62,000 nucleotides of DNA from Zygnema cylindricum (taxonomy: Eukaryota; Streptophyta; Zygnematophyceae; Zygnematales; Zygnemataceae), in the NCBI GenBank assembly GCA_037447655.1, contig JBBHKE010003067.1:1-62000 (forward strand), in the 5' to 3' direction. The notes under the pieces are model-generated. The model did no database searches, was not told the DNA's origin, and was given only the letters and a program-made list of their open reading frames with translations. This document shows, in pieces, positions 20,822 through 32,374 of the stretch. A program made the position numbers and the translations under genes. Position 1 is the first letter of the stretch, and the number at the start of each line of letters is the position of its first letter.

Positions 20822-22915
20822 TCCCTCTTCTTCTCTCTCTCGATATGCCTCTCCCTCACTCTCTCCTCTCAATCTGCATCTTCTTCCCCTTCTTCCTCTC
20901 AAATCTCCTCTCCCATTCCCTCACTCTCTCTCTCCCTCTCTTGCTCTCCTCCATCCCTCTCCCTCCCTCTCCCCCTTCATCTCTCTCTTCCTCTCCCTCC
21001 CCCTCTTAAAATGCCTATCCCTCTCACTGTATCCCCCACTCTCCCTCTCTATTTCCCCCTCCCTCTCAATCTTCCTCTTCCTCTCGTTCTATCCTCCCAC
21101 TCTGCCTCTCCTTCTCGCTCTCAATCTGCCTCCCCTTGTTCCTCTCTCTCTCCCTCTCCCTTTTCCCCTTAAGCATCCTCTCAAATTCACTCTGTCTCTC
21201 TCGGCTGGCGTTTCCTACTTTCCCTCCATTTCCCCCACCTCTCTACCTCTCCCTCGCTTTGCCTCCTTCTCCCTCTCTCCTCTATCCCTATCTCTATCGC
21301 TCTCTCTCTACCCCCCCTTGTCTGTTTACCCCTCCCTCTCCCCCTCTTTTTCTCCCTCCCAAAATTCCTCTTCTTCTCATTCCCTCCTCCCACAAAGCCT
21401 CTCCTTCTCCCTCTCAATGTGCCTGTCGCTCTCACTCTCCCTCTCCCTCTCCCTCTCCCCCTCCCTCTCACTCTCCCTCTCCCTCTCCTTATCAATCTAT
21501 TACTCCTCCCTCTTCCTCTCAACGCTCTTCTCCCTCTTCCTTTCCCTCTCTCTCTCCTTTTCCCACTCTCTCTCTCCCTCTTTCTCTGCCTCTCCCTCTC
21601 CCATTGCCTCTCCCCCTTAATCTGCCTCCCTTTATCCTTCTCCTTTCCGATTAGCCTCTCCCTCCTCCTCTCCAACTCCCTCTCCCCGTTCTCCCTCTCC
21701 TTTTCCCTCTCCCTCTCCCTCTTCCTCTCCTTCTCCTTCTCCCCCTCCCTCTCCCTCTCCCTCTCCCTCTCCCTCTTCCTCTCTCTCTTCCTTCTCCACT
21801 TTCTCTTCCTCTTCCTCTTCCTCTCCCTCTCCCTCTTCCTCTTCCTCTCCCTCTTTAACTCCTCCCTCCTCCCCCTCTCCAACTCCCTCTCCCTTTTCCT
21901 CTCTCTTTCCCTCTCTCTTTTCCTCTCCTTCTCCCTCTCCCTATCCCTCTCCCTCTCCTTCTCCCACTCCCACTCCCTCTCCCTCTGCCTCTCCCTCTCC
22001 CTATCAATCTGTCACTTCTCCCACTTCCTCTCAATCCTCTTCTCTCTCTCCCTTTCCCTCTCTTGTTACCTCTCCCCCTCAATCTGTCTCCCCTTATCCC
22101 TCTCTTTTTAGGTTGGCCTCTCCCTCTCCCTCTCACTCCCCCTCCCCCTCCCCCTCTCCAACTCTCTCTCCCTTTCCCTCTCAATCCATCACTCTTGGCT
22201 TTCCTCTCAATCCTCTACTCCCTCTCCTTTTCCCTCTCTCTCTCTCCCTCTCCCTCTTCCTCTACCTCTCCCTGTCCCATTACCTCTCCCACTCAATATG
22301 CCTCCCCGTATCCCTCTCTATTTCGGTTGGCCTCTCCCTCTCCCTCTCTCTCCCTCTCCTTTTCCTCCTCCCTCTCCCTCTCTTTATCAATCTGCCACTC
22401 CCCCCTCTTCGTCTCAATACTCTTCTCCCTCTCATTTTCCCTCTCTCTCTCCTTTTTCCTCTCTCTCTCTCCCTTTTTCTCTACCTCTCCCTCTCCCGTT
22501 ATCTCCCCCCCTCAATTTGCCTCCCCTCATCCCTCTCATTTCTGGTTGGCCTCTCCCTCTCCCTCTCCCTCCCCTTTCTCCTCTCCCTCTCCCTCCCCCT
22601 TCCCCTCTCCCTCTCCAACTCCCTCTCCTTTTCCCTCTCAATCTGTCACTCCTGGCTTTCCTCTCAATCCTCTTCTCCCTCTCCCTTTCCCTCTCTCTCT
22701 CCCTCTCCCTCTTCCTCTACCTCTCCCTGTCCCATTACCTCTCCCACTCAATATGCCTCCCCGTATCCCTCTCTTTTTCGGGGGGGCTCTCCCTCTCCCT
22801 CTCTCTCGTCCATTCCCTTTTCCTTTCCCTCTCAATCATCCTCTCCTTCTCTCTCTCCCTCTCCGTTTACTTTCGCTTTGTTTATCTTTGTCTCTCCCTC
22901 ATTCCTTGGTAATCC
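20822..22915. repeat. Two-kilobase CT-rich satellite with higher-order units
   Basis: Plus-strand CCCTCT/CTCCCTCTC sequence. On top of the dinucleotide pattern lies a longer order. Blocks opening with a CTCAATCTGTCACTCC-like string, passing a CATTACCTCTCCC-like string and ending at GGTTGGCCTCTCC recur near 21490, 22000, 22185, 22385 and 22637. Periods are roughly 180-480 bp. The blocks at 22185 and 22637 agree closely for well over 100 bp. All long frames here are low-complexity artefacts. Confidence 0.85.
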
Positions 22916-23019
22916 GATTTGAGTGCAAAACTCTTGTTATTTTTGTTAATTTTTTTAACTCCTCTCTAACCAAATTTGTCTTTCTTACTCTCTTTTTGTT
23001 TCACTTCTTATTTCATAGG

Positions 23020-23092
23020 CACGGGTTTTGTGCGGCAAGTCTATGAAATTGGAGATGTGAGCGGATGGACCACTGCCATGCGATTGCGTTAG
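23020..23092 (+). pseudogene. Possible phytocyanin-like exon remnant
   Basis: After a TTATTTCATAG acceptor-like string, the plus strand reads VRQVYEIGDVSGWTTAM and stops three codons later. This resembles the start of a phytocyanin (blue-copper) domain, typically (Y/V)xVGDxxGWT. The rest of the domain is not found downstream, so this is either a remnant or a chance match. The CT tract before it would be an intron if it were real. Confidence 0.25.
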
Positions 23093-23099
23093 GTTCCTT

Positions 23100-23560
23100 T
23101 GGCATCATTAGGACAATTTTGATTTTGTAATCATTAGGATCTAAAGTGCGATGAGATGCATAAATTTAGACTTATTAGAAAGGATTAATTGATTAAGTGT
23201 AGAATATATTTTTTTAGTTTGATTAGAGGTATATTCGACGTGGATCATAGATTAATGATTCTATAGGTTAATATTTTTAAACCTTAGGGCTCTTTTTTAG
23301 CTTTAGGCGTGGAGAAGAATTTTTTTTTTATTGTGTTTTTGTACTAATATTTAATGAAATATAATACATTTTGTTTTTCGATTGAGATTGAGTTTCAAGA
23401 TCTCTCCATCTTGTTGTTTTTGGAAATCTTTAAGTCTCAGTAAATTAGTATGACGACAGAATGACAAATCTACAAGGACACGGGTCATCACTTAAAGTAC
23501 TGTTTCATGTATTTTGGTTCATGTATTTTGGTTTGACACTTACATCCACATCCACGTCAC
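23100..23560. other. AT-rich non-coding stretch
   Basis: No gene seen. A 14-bp word TTCATGTATTTTGG is duplicated in tandem near 23503-23531. Confidence 0.4.
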
Positions 23561-23569
23561 ACATCAAGG

Positions 23570-24627
23570 GGAGACAACGCAGTTGGGATACAGCAACGCA
23601 GCTGCGATAGAGCAACGCAGCAGCGATACAGCAACGCAGTCAAAACAAAACACCAGCGACGAAGTAAAGACAACGCAACTGCGATTACACTTGATACGAT
23701 CCGTACGGACGACGCAGCTGCGGATATTCTAATATGATTCAATTTAGTACATAGCAGCAGCGATAGATATGAATCTAGTTAGCTTAGTGGTAGCTCAGTT
23801 GTAGCTTGAGAGATTAGTGTTAGCTTGGCGGTTCGACATACCTCTCAGGTACACTGGTATCATCGGTACAACTCAAGTATAAGACTTAGGACTCATAACA
23901 CAAAATGTATCCAAACTTCCAAGTAGTAAACCGCAGACAGTTTTTGGGAAACTTCTGAGTATTATATCTTGAGTCTTATCAAGTCAATTGTGTTGAAACT
24001 TTGGGAGTTGTTTGTGTTTATGCTACTCTATATTTTGATAGAGTTTTGTGAGGTTTGGATGGTTGTATAAGATTTGGTGAGCACTTGAAAAGAGCTGTTT
24101 GATAAAATTCTTGATAGCTTCGATGAGTGTATCATGTCTACTTCTACGACTACTGCTGCTCCTCCACCTGCACCGGTGGTGGTAGAAGAACAGGTTATGG
24201 GCCTGTCATCGAGAATACCTATCTTTTCCGGGGAAAAGTATGTTTACTTGGCGGATATGGTGGAGACACATTTTGAGAATGCCAATCTTTTAGTCATATT
24301 AGATGGTGCGCAGGATGAATCTGATCCGTCATGGTCTAAGAAAAATACGTAAGCTCGTTCTATTCTGAAATTTTGTATATCTGAGGACTTAGCTATGTCT
24401 TGGATAAAAATGAAAAAAACAATTGATATCTGGAAATCTCTTAAAACTTATTATGAAAAAGCTAATGTTTAGGAAGAACTCTTATTGGCTGGAAAAATTT
24501 GGGACTATAGATACACTGGCGGTACAATGGTTGAATATTCTAACAAGTTTTGCATCCTTGTAGATGCACATGCTTGTGCAGGTGGGGAGTTTCCTCAGTT
24601 TCAACAGGCAGCATTGCTCATGCGGGG
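23570..24627 (+). mobile_element. Copia B family, truncated copy (LTR and gag start)
   Basis: Related to the full element at 34607-40394. The LTR part runs to GAAGAACA at 24192 and includes the (GC)AACGCAGCTGCGATA repeats at its start. It is followed by GGTTATGGGCC (24193-24203) and the Gag frame. Gag starts at ATG 24134 inside the LTR, is stopped at 24350 and reopens beyond. Similarity ends abruptly after CATGCGGGG at 24627. The left LTR boundary is not defined. Confidence 0.7.
24134..24627 (+). pseudogene. gag: Copia B Gag remnant
   Basis: Opens with MSTSTTTAAPPPAPVVVEEQ and the FSGEKYVYLADMVETHF block, nearly the same as the frame at 35313. An in-frame TAA at 24350 and a second stop near 24470 break it. 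Similarity to the 35663 frame (AGKIWDYRYTGGTMVEYSNK) continues to 24627. Confidence 0.7.
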
Positions 24628-26280
24628 TGTCAAGCCTGTGTGCATCTTCGGCACATTTGCACTCCCAGAAAACCTAGGGCCTCTTCCCACCATGTACTGC
24701 CTCCAGCGTACGGAGAAAGAGGAGGACAACCCTCCGGATCAGAACTTTGTGTTGTTCTTTGGTCTAAAATAGACCGCAGAAGCGACCCAAACTATCATGC
24801 AAGAAGCTAAGCAAAAATAGGTCGACGAACAATCATTTGAAATGCATCCTCCATATGCGTACACAGACGCAACAAACAACATTTAGGGTTTCATGGAATA
24901 ATCAACATAAATTAACCCTATGACAACATCTAAGGTTTGATGGAATAATCGACATAAACAAACCCTAGGACAAATGCATTAACAATGCATAACAAACATA
25001 CATAAAATAACATAAATAAATAATAACAACAAATGCATCACACATAAACAAGAGTATAATCAAAGTATAATCATTATATCATTCAAAGTGCATGACCTAA
25101 TCGACAACCCTAAAAGACTACATCTTTGGTCCCCACTTTACTAACCAGCATTGATGATTATTCCTAACAAAGCTCATTCCTATATATACACTTGTGAGCT
25201 GTCAATGAATCACTAACTGCCTAGATATCCAGCATAACTCCCACTAAAACATAATATCCTATTACGACAAAAATCCTAACTGGAAATTACGTAACTATCA
25301 TTATCTCCTATTTAAATATGATAACCTACTATTAGGAATAAATTAATCGTAAGCGTACACCTGAAAGTCAAGCAATCGTAAGCGTACACTTGTCTGCAAA
25401 TATGATATTTTACACACACAAATTAAACTGTCGAAACCCTAATTGACCACGTAAATATAAACGTCATGATCAACACTAATTTATTAATGCAAATAAGACA
25501 AATAAATGTTGTTCCAAATATTTACAGGTACACACAATCTTATGCTGAGTCATGGCGAATAAATCAGCAGGACTTCGCGAATCTCGTCAAAGCATCCGGG
25601 ACGTCCAAAAATAAACATCGTGTGATTGACGCGATTTCGCGTCACCACTACTTGAAAATAACGGCGGTCTTTTTCCGCCGTCCGTAACTCTTATTCGGAA
25701 CCGTTGATGTCGCGAAGCGTGGTCACAAAAATCCAAACAAAATTCCACTTGACGAAACGACATCATGTCATCCAAATAAAACCGTACCGTAACCACGTCA
25801 TTTGCAATAAATCCGGCGTGTCACAAATAAAGTACAATTATCCAAATATGACGCTCAGAACTGTCGGCGTACATATTCAGATATTTTAAACATTTCATAA
25901 CGGATCGCTTCGCGATCCGCCATCCATTTTCTAGCGCATTCAGCACCACTAAATTTGTGCCTTACGGCATATTTATTTCACTCGTACACTTACTCCCCCA
26001 ATCCGCGAATCCTTTCGAACCTCCACAATATATCATGTAAATGCGTACGCACGAAACATCACGTACGCACGAAACGCCGTGCTCGCACGAAACTAACTTT
26101 TCAAAAACAACACTTTGTATTTTCACCGTGGAGCACAACGCCCTTGAGTTCACCTTAAACGGAGGTCGAACTGCGGAGTTAGTCCGGTGCAAAGGTGGCG
26201 GCTTCATTACATGGCATCCGTTCTATGTAGCTCTAGCAGATGGGTACATTGTGGAACGGCACGCAGCCTTTTGGATTGTC
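24628..26280. other. Non-coding sequence, possibly nested repeat
   Basis: Begins TGTCAAGCCTGTGTGC exactly where the copia B Gag similarity ends, so it may be an insertion. A 45-50 bp unit around GGTTT(C/G)ATGGAATAATC is repeated twice at 24883-24975. ACGTACGCACGAAAC-type words recur near 26041-26095. No gene is supported. Confidence 0.35.
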
Positions 26281-27275
26281 CCGTAGATCTTGCTGTTAGT
26301 TGTCAGTAGGATGTTAGTTCAGTTCCAACAGACAGGTAAAGCATTTATGACACCGGGTCAAAGTTAGACGTTTCACGTCCATTCAGAACCTTGTTGCTTA
26401 CTAGTGTGCCATAGGGGGACCTTTGGTTGTCAATTCAGTCGAAGCCAGTCGCCTAACTTTTTGCCTTGAGTGTAGTACACCCTTTTTTGTCTTATGCTTG
26501 TACGATAACAATTGCTAGCCGCTGATTGGCTTTTTGCATTGCTTTGACTTTGGTAGGTGCAATATGATAGACTTTGGTAGTATAAGACATTTGGGGCCGA
26601 AGGAGACAGTACTGTCTCTTGAGAAAACCCCCAGAGAATAGAATCAACCTTTTCTGTTGAAGAACTATTGCATTTTGTCGTTGACTCTATTTGCCATCTT
26701 TGTTTTGGATTGTCTGTTTTGGAGACCGTAGCTTGGGTGGGTAGTTGGCACTATCCTCTCTTTGGGCGGTTTGGACTTTCGCTGTTTGAAACTTAGAAGA
26801 GTCCTGTCGGATCTGTACGGCGGAACCGAGGGGTGAGGGAGACTCATACCTTTCTTCGAGGCCATTGGGAGAGTTTCCTTCTTCTGAGTTTGGTCATCGT
26901 TGCACTCCGGGGTATGTTTGCTCGCTTCACCATTATCATTGACTCTATCTTTATTTCCATTCTCTGGGGCAAGGTGATATTGTTTAATCTGAAAGAGCTA
27001 ATTTTTATTGTTTCTATATTTATGCGTGGGAGTTATTTGCGTACTCTTGTGGTCGTCTTTGGTTTTTTGTTCGGGGTTCTTGTGGGCCGGATCGGACGAC
27101 TATCATTCCCTATCTACTCTTTGGAGAGTGGTTTGGGGTTTAGCATTTAGTAGGCTCCTGGTGGATAAGCACAGTACTGAAAAAAAGCCACATGTCCCAT
27201 TTTGAGTTAAAGATGATAGCTGGTTAGGGTAGTGTACTTTTATAAGGAGATTTAACTCCTCTTTTCAGGTCAGTC
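26281..27275 (+). other. Leader- or LTR-like non-coding sequence before the 27276 frame
   Basis: The stretch has the look of a retroelement LTR and leader, with GAGAATAGAATCAACCTTTTC near 26633. It ends in a TTTTCAG-like string just before the ATG at 27276. No partner LTR was identified in the window, so this remains a guess. Confidence 0.3.
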
Positions 27276-27797
27276 ATGGGCGGAGGGGATGATCAGGATC
27301 GGGACCTTAAAGGTGTCAGTCAGGAAGTGCGGGAGAGGCAAGAAGCAGTGGCCGAAGAGGAAGAGTCGCAGGTGCCCGAGGAAGCAGTCTACTTTGCTTC
27401 CGCTTTAAACATAGAGCAATTTCTCAAGGGAATGATGCCTATGCCTGTCATAGTTGAGACTCCTCCCAAACAGCCAGAGAAGCAACCGTCTCCCCCACCT
27501 CTGACTGTCTTTTCCCCCGAGAACTTCCCTACATTGTCTGAGGCCACCAGGAATAGGGCCATAGAGAAGGAGGAACGACAGGCTGGAGCTCCTCAATCCG
27601 TCAGGAAGGTTCTGGCAAATAAGGAAACGATTCCTGGACCACTTCTCGAAGTGGTACGGTATACCAGGTCTAAAGCTCCAGTAGTGGAGACGTACGTGGA
27701 TCGTGAAATCTTGTTAGATCTTAGTGGGCCAGGTGGCAAGGAAATTTTAGCTCTACACAACATCCATGAGTTAAAGGTAAAGAAGGAGCTTGTGTAG
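27276..27797 (+). CDS. Unidentified acidic protein, probably retroelement-derived
   Basis: A 173-residue frame starting MGGGDDQDRDLKG. It has an acidic, Glu/Gln-rich N terminus, a Pro-rich middle (KQPSPPPLTVFSPENFP) and a charged C terminus. After the TAG at 27795 the same frame continues open for about 50 codons. I do not recognise the family. The setting, among gag-like remnants and LTR fragments, suggests part of a retroelement and not a host gene. Confidence 0.35.
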   Translation: MGGGDDQDRDLKGVSQEVRERQEAVAEEEESQVPEEAVYFASALNIEQFLKGMMPMPVIVETPPKQPEKQPSPPPLTVFSPENFPTLSEATRNRAIEKEERQAGAPQSVRKVLANKETIPGPLLEVVRYTRSKAPVVETYVDREILLDLSGPGGKEILALHNIHELKVKKELV

Positions 27798-28447
27798 CGG
27801 ATTGCGAGGAGCGACCGAGCTCGGATCATACGCCCAGTAGGAGGTGTAGTTGAAATCCTAAGCAGTTCGTTTGAGAGCGGTTCTACAACCTCCGTCCGAG
27901 AGCAACAAGGGAGAACAAGGACTTCGTGTCAACAACCCACCCTATCTCGAGACATTGCCATCAGTAAATAGTCTAGAGGCCGGGTAACTTCTCGGGCTCG
28001 GTCAGGTGAAGAGACCAGCAAGCGGAAATTTCCAGAAACCAAAAGAGATTTCTGGTTCAACCATAGGGATAGCAAAAGCAGATTTGCTCCCCTGGAGAAA
28101 GAGGAGCCTTTTTTTCCTTCCACTTCAGTTTCGCCTACCATTTCTCCCTCAGTGCCGGTGGTTCGACCTTCTAAATGATTATGGCGTTCGAGACCTACGG
28201 ACCTCGAGTTACCTGGTTTTGGGATTGCATATCTCTTGGGTGTGATGAGTAACACCTTGAAACAGGTGGATATCTTGCGATATCAGAGTCAGGCTACGGT
28301 AGAGGCAGAACCCGTCATGATAGAATGGGATGCTTTGGAAGAAGATAGGAAAAAGCATTCAAACAGGATCTTCTCCTAATACGGGAGGCTAAACGGAGAT
28401 CGAACGGATCCTTAGGGGACAAGTATCTCCTTCTATTAGGACAAGTA

Positions 28448-28571
28448 TGTTGAAATTTATAGATTTCTAGAGTATTTTCTAGGTTTAAATATGTCTTTAT
28501 AAAAAGGAAAGAAAAAGGACGGGCAGCCTGCCTCCACCTCCGCTCTCTAACTCCCATACTTGTTGTAGTCA
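28448..28571 (+). repeat. LTR-like fragment, TGTTGAAATTTAT family, copy 2
   Basis: 124 bp from TGTTGAAATTTATAGATTTC to TTGTTGTAGTCA, almost the same as 31846-31969. A purine-rich GGGGACAAG lies about 30 bp upstream, as would be expected before a 3' LTR. Confidence 0.6.
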
Positions 28572-28604
28572 CTGGAGGACACAACAAGAGCTAACAAAAA
28601 AGGG

Positions 28605-29258
28605 TTGGGTGCAGATCCACCGAGTAATCAGGTAGCCGCGTCCATTGAGCTTCCTACTTTTGTCTTGGTGGCGAGATCTTCCACAGTGGAGGCCGTGGTA
28701 CAACTACAACCCGACAGGAGACTCCACATTTCCCTCGGACTAAACACTCCTCCTCCATCACCACCTCACGCTTCCTCTCCTTCCCGTTCATTCTCCCCAG
28801 CTGTAGCAGTCCGTGGGTCTTCGGATCCGCCAGTTCTTCCTTACAAATACACCGCATACTCACCTCCTCACCGACGATCCCCATCCTCTAGTGCCAAAAC
28901 GCCTCCTTCCGAGGATCTCCAAAAGAGGCACAAGAGACAGACACCCTTCAAGAGACAGACTACCTCTCCTCCAAGCTTCCAGACGTCCCTTTCTTCGCCG
29001 CGAGCCACCACCCGGGGGCCTCGACCTTGCCTGCACATTCCCTCGGTGGAGAAAGTGTTAAAGGGAGAACCAGTGTCTCTTGAATATAGAGGAGCTGGTG
29101 ATCTACTATCTTTTTCAAGAGCAAGACCTTCCTCAGTGGGAGAAGGAATCACTGCTGCCCCTACAGCCTTTCCTATTGGAGGAGGGACCGGTTCAAATCC
29201 CGAGATTCAGGACCCCGGAGCAGTCTCAGTGGCTCAGTTTGTCTGTCCCACCGGATAG
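28605..29258 (+). pseudogene. Pro/Ser-rich frame of a gag-like region, frame-shifted
   Basis: The frame is rich in Pro, Ser and Arg (TPPPSPPHASSPSRSF). It ends where a second phase (29080-29901) continues a different, more globular protein. No domain is recognised. It is listed as the likely N-terminal half of the degraded gag that follows. Confidence 0.3.
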
Positions 29259-30460
29259 GTTTCACCACGGTTCCTCTACGGAGGAGGAAAAGAAAATGGG
29301 GGACGTCTGGATCTTCACAAGGGATAACTGTGGGATTCCTTTCTCTGATTTTGAACTGATGTGGAAATCTTTCACACAATCCGAAATTAACAAATACAGG
29401 GGGGGAGCAATACCACCCGATTTTGAAACAACTCTATTTCCAATGATGGTCAATTATTTAGCCGGAGGGGCATTGGCCAATTATAAGGAGTGTCAACCCT
29501 TGATGATGGCCCGCAGTATCAAAATATCAGATCCAGACTTGGACGTCGATGTCCTTCGGGCAGCCGCCGAGTTGGCCGCAGCCGCCGTAGCTCCTATCAC
29601 AACCACGTTCAATATGGACATGAAGCTGCAGGCCCAACGTAGGGCCTATCTCAATCATCTCCAAGCCGTACAAGCCGCCGAGGCCGCCACTCGGATGATT
29701 GCCAACCCAACTCCCTGCACGACTCTCCTGGACGCCTGGAGACTCTTTTATACAGAAAGGAACGAAACAACAATCAAGGAGTTCACCAACATCCAATGTT
29801 TGAAGAATGAAACTCCTCAGACTCTGTTCAACCGCCTCTCCAGCCTCTGTCAGAAGACCAAAATGTCCACCATTGATACCCCAGCAATGGCCACCAAATA
29901 ATATATGGCTGTTCGACATTCATTCGGGCCAACAGGGCAAGCAACTCTGGACAATTGGAGTGCCAGTCAGGCTATACACGATAGGAATCCTACGGCGCAA
30001 GAAATTTCAGTGGCGGCAATGAAGTTATATGATCATTTTGTCAACAGCGAGGCGAGAGAAAAGGTTGTTACCGAAAAAGCAAGAGCCAACTTTGCAGGTT
30101 TTGCGGGGGGAATCACCTCTCAGCCAAGAGGAACAAATTGAACTTCAAGCTTTGCGGAAGCTTAAAGGGAAATATGGAGCTGAAACTAAACCTGAACCCG
30201 CAATGGGGGCAGATGAAAAAGTCTATCTTTAAAATTGCCTGAACTGCAACCAAACTGGTCACGTGTGGAAAAGATGCCCCAAAAAACTCAACCTAGAACT
30301 CTCGATCAAGCAAAAAGAGTTTGAGAAGCAACGTGCAAAAAGAACCCGGAGGCAGCAAGAACGCAGGCAAGGAGGCGGAGGAGGGAACCGCACGTATGTC
30401 ACTAGAGACAGCTATAAACCTACTCCCTGCTCTGAAACGACAAAAATGTCTCAAGCCTAG
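29080..30460 (+). pseudogene. gag: Degraded retroelement Gag with one CCHC zinc knuckle
   Basis: The frame 29080-29901 encodes a helical, Ala-rich capsid-like segment (VLRAAAELAAAAVAP). It stops at 29899, and related sequence continues in the next phases (29905-30141 and 30029-30232). Near 30237-30281 the plus strand encodes a zinc knuckle, CLNCNQTGHVWKRCP, of the C-x2-C-x4-H-x4-C type. A basic tail rich in Arg/Gln/Gly follows and ends at 30460. The order capsid, knuckle, basic tail supports Gag. No protease or RT follows. The element family is unknown. Confidence 0.6.
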
Positions 30461-30613
30461 TTGATACAAATTCGACTTCCTAAATTTGATGATGCTCAGA
30501 TCTCAAATTAGCTAAGGGGGAAGTATACATCTGAGGGGTCGAAACGTGGGGCTTGTGGTTTCATGGGGTACAAAGAAGGGCAATGTTTTTGAAAAAACGG
30601 GGTCCCCAAAAAA

Positions 30614-31000
30614 ATGATGCAATACGTTGTGTTCACAGGCGAAGGGGAAACAACCGTTAATCCTATGCCACTTCAACTTTTGTATCCACGGGAACGCCGA
30701 TCTCTCTGTGAACCAAGACCCAGTACGATGACACATGAACATCTCATCCAGCAACAGAGCACTCAATTGGCCGCCTTGGCAGCAGAACTAGTTGCTCTCC
30801 GCTTTGGATCAAATGCTCGCACCCCGCGACCTCTGACGGCAGATCAGAAACTGCAAAAACAAAAACAAAAACTGCTGCAAAAGCTGGCAGAGCTGGAACA
30901 GCAAACCACGGTGGGGGGTGATGACGATGACCTAATGGGATGGGATATGGAGCCTACAAATGCTCATCATGCTCGGACATTACTGTCTCAGGTACACTGA
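30614..31000 (+). CDS. Unidentified coiled-coil frame
   Basis: 128 residues. From about residue 44 it is strongly heptad-like: a Gln/Leu/Ala-rich helix with HLIQQQSTQLAALAAELVA, then LQKQKQKLLQKLAELEQQ. An acidic end (GGDDDDLMGWD) follows. An internal ATG at 30728 may be the real start. It runs directly into a truncated copia B LTR at 30987, so the natural C terminus is lost. It is probably a retroelement N-terminal fragment. Confidence 0.3.
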   Translation: MMQYVVFTGEGETTVNPMPLQLLYPRERRSLCEPRPSTMTHEHLIQQQSTQLAALAAELVALRFGSNARTPRPLTADQKLQKQKQKLLQKLAELEQQTTVGGDDDDLMGWDMEPTNAHHARTLLSQVH

Positions 31001-31335
31001 TATCATCGGTACAACTCAAGTATAAGACTTAGGACTCATAACCCAGAATGTATCCAGACTTACAAGTAGTAAACTGCTGACAATTTTTGGGAAACTTCTG
31101 AGTGGTATATCTTGAGTCTTATCGAGTCAATTGTGTTGAAACTTTGGGAGTTGTTTTTGTTTATGCTACTCTATATTATGATAGAGTTTTGTGAGGTTTG
31201 GATGCTTATATAAGATTTTGTGAGCACTTGAAAAAAACTGTTTGATAGGATTCTTGATAGCTTCTTAGAGTGTATCATGTCTACTTCTACTACTACTGCT
31301 GCTCCTCCACCTGCACCGGTGGTCGTAGAACAACA
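30987..31335 (+). repeat. Truncated copia B LTR
   Basis: Matches the 3' half of the copia B LTR (compare 23846-24192 and 35015-35371). It includes the gag ATG at 31278 and ends GTAGAACAACA. It is followed by CT-rich DNA and not by the gag body, so it is a solo or 5'-truncated LTR. Confidence 0.75.
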
Positions 31336-31845
31336 CTTCTCTCTCTCAACCTGAAGCTCTCTTTTTCTCTCCCTCTCCCTATACCTATCTCTCTCCCTCC
31401 CTCTCTCAATCTGTCGTTCCCTCTCCCTCTGTAAAAAACGGAAATTACCTTGTGGAAAAAAAAATCAGTTTTCTTGCAGTTTTTTGAGCAAATTCCTGTA
31501 AAATAACTCAAAAGCAACGCCAAAATGGTATGAATAAAAAAAATATGACAATCTTTATAATTCAAAAAAGAATATTTTTATATATTTCTTATTGGCTGTC
31601 AGTCATGTCTGCAACTTGGGAAACACAAGTATTATTCTTTCTAACCGTATACTCTCCCCTCATCATTCAACAACAAGGCTCTCTCACCGCTGATTGGATA
31701 CAGCGACGTCATACCCTTGTCGGTGAAAGGGTGGAATCTGCCATATTCATTCTCACAGTCGGAAATGGGCCCATCATTTAAAGCTAAATTACTAGACTAC
31801 CCTTCAACGACGAAGCTGTGTTGTCGTTGGAACACACCAGCGACG
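31336..31845. other. Non-coding stretch
   Basis: A short CT-rich segment (31336-31430), then AT-rich and mixed sequence. No gene supported. Confidence 0.4.
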
Positions 31846-31969
31846 TGTTGAAATTTATAGATTTCTAGAGTATTTTCTAGGTTTAAATATGTTTTTATAA
31901 AAGGAAAAAGAAAAGGACGGACAGCCTGCCTCCACCTCCGCTCTCTAGCCCCCATACTTGTTGTAGTCA
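31846..31969 (+). repeat. LTR-like fragment, TGTTGAAATTTAT family, copy 3
   Basis: 124 bp, from TGTTGAAATTTATAGATTTC to TTGTTGTAGTCA, nearly identical to copy 2 at 28448. Both of its flanks differ from those of copy 2, consistent with separate insertion. Confidence 0.6.
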
Positions 31970-32374
31970 CTCATGTATTCTCCATATTCAAATGTACATC
32001 CTCATGACAATGAATTTTTTTTAGAGGGTTGACAAAAACACTCTTATAAAACTGAAAATAGGTTACAATATCATTGATGGTGCCACAAAATACAATATAC
32101 CCGACATTTTACCTAAGTGAAATGTAAGATAATCTATCACACCAAACTAAAAACTAAAAAAAAGCAATACAAACTAACCACACTATTATAAAAAAGTTGA
32201 TCACTCGCGCCCTCTCATTTCATTGAGTAATCCTTAGCTCTAACAATGGCTCGTCATATTTCAAAGACCTCTAAGCCACGTTCGTTGCTAAAGTCATCCT
32301 CGTGGGTGTCGGCGGTTTGTATACCTCGGACGAGATCCCGTGCCCTCTCGGTGGGAAGTGGCACCTCGTCACCT

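Noticed and set aside
20706-23046. Long Ser/Leu/Pro-rich frames (up to 327 codons) in the CT tract
   Set aside because: They follow from CT-repeat composition, exist in several frames at once, and have no domain or splice support.
26833-27205. Hydrophobic frames as a membrane protein
   Set aside because: Overlapping phases both look hydrophobic because of T-rich sequence, and the context is leader-like.
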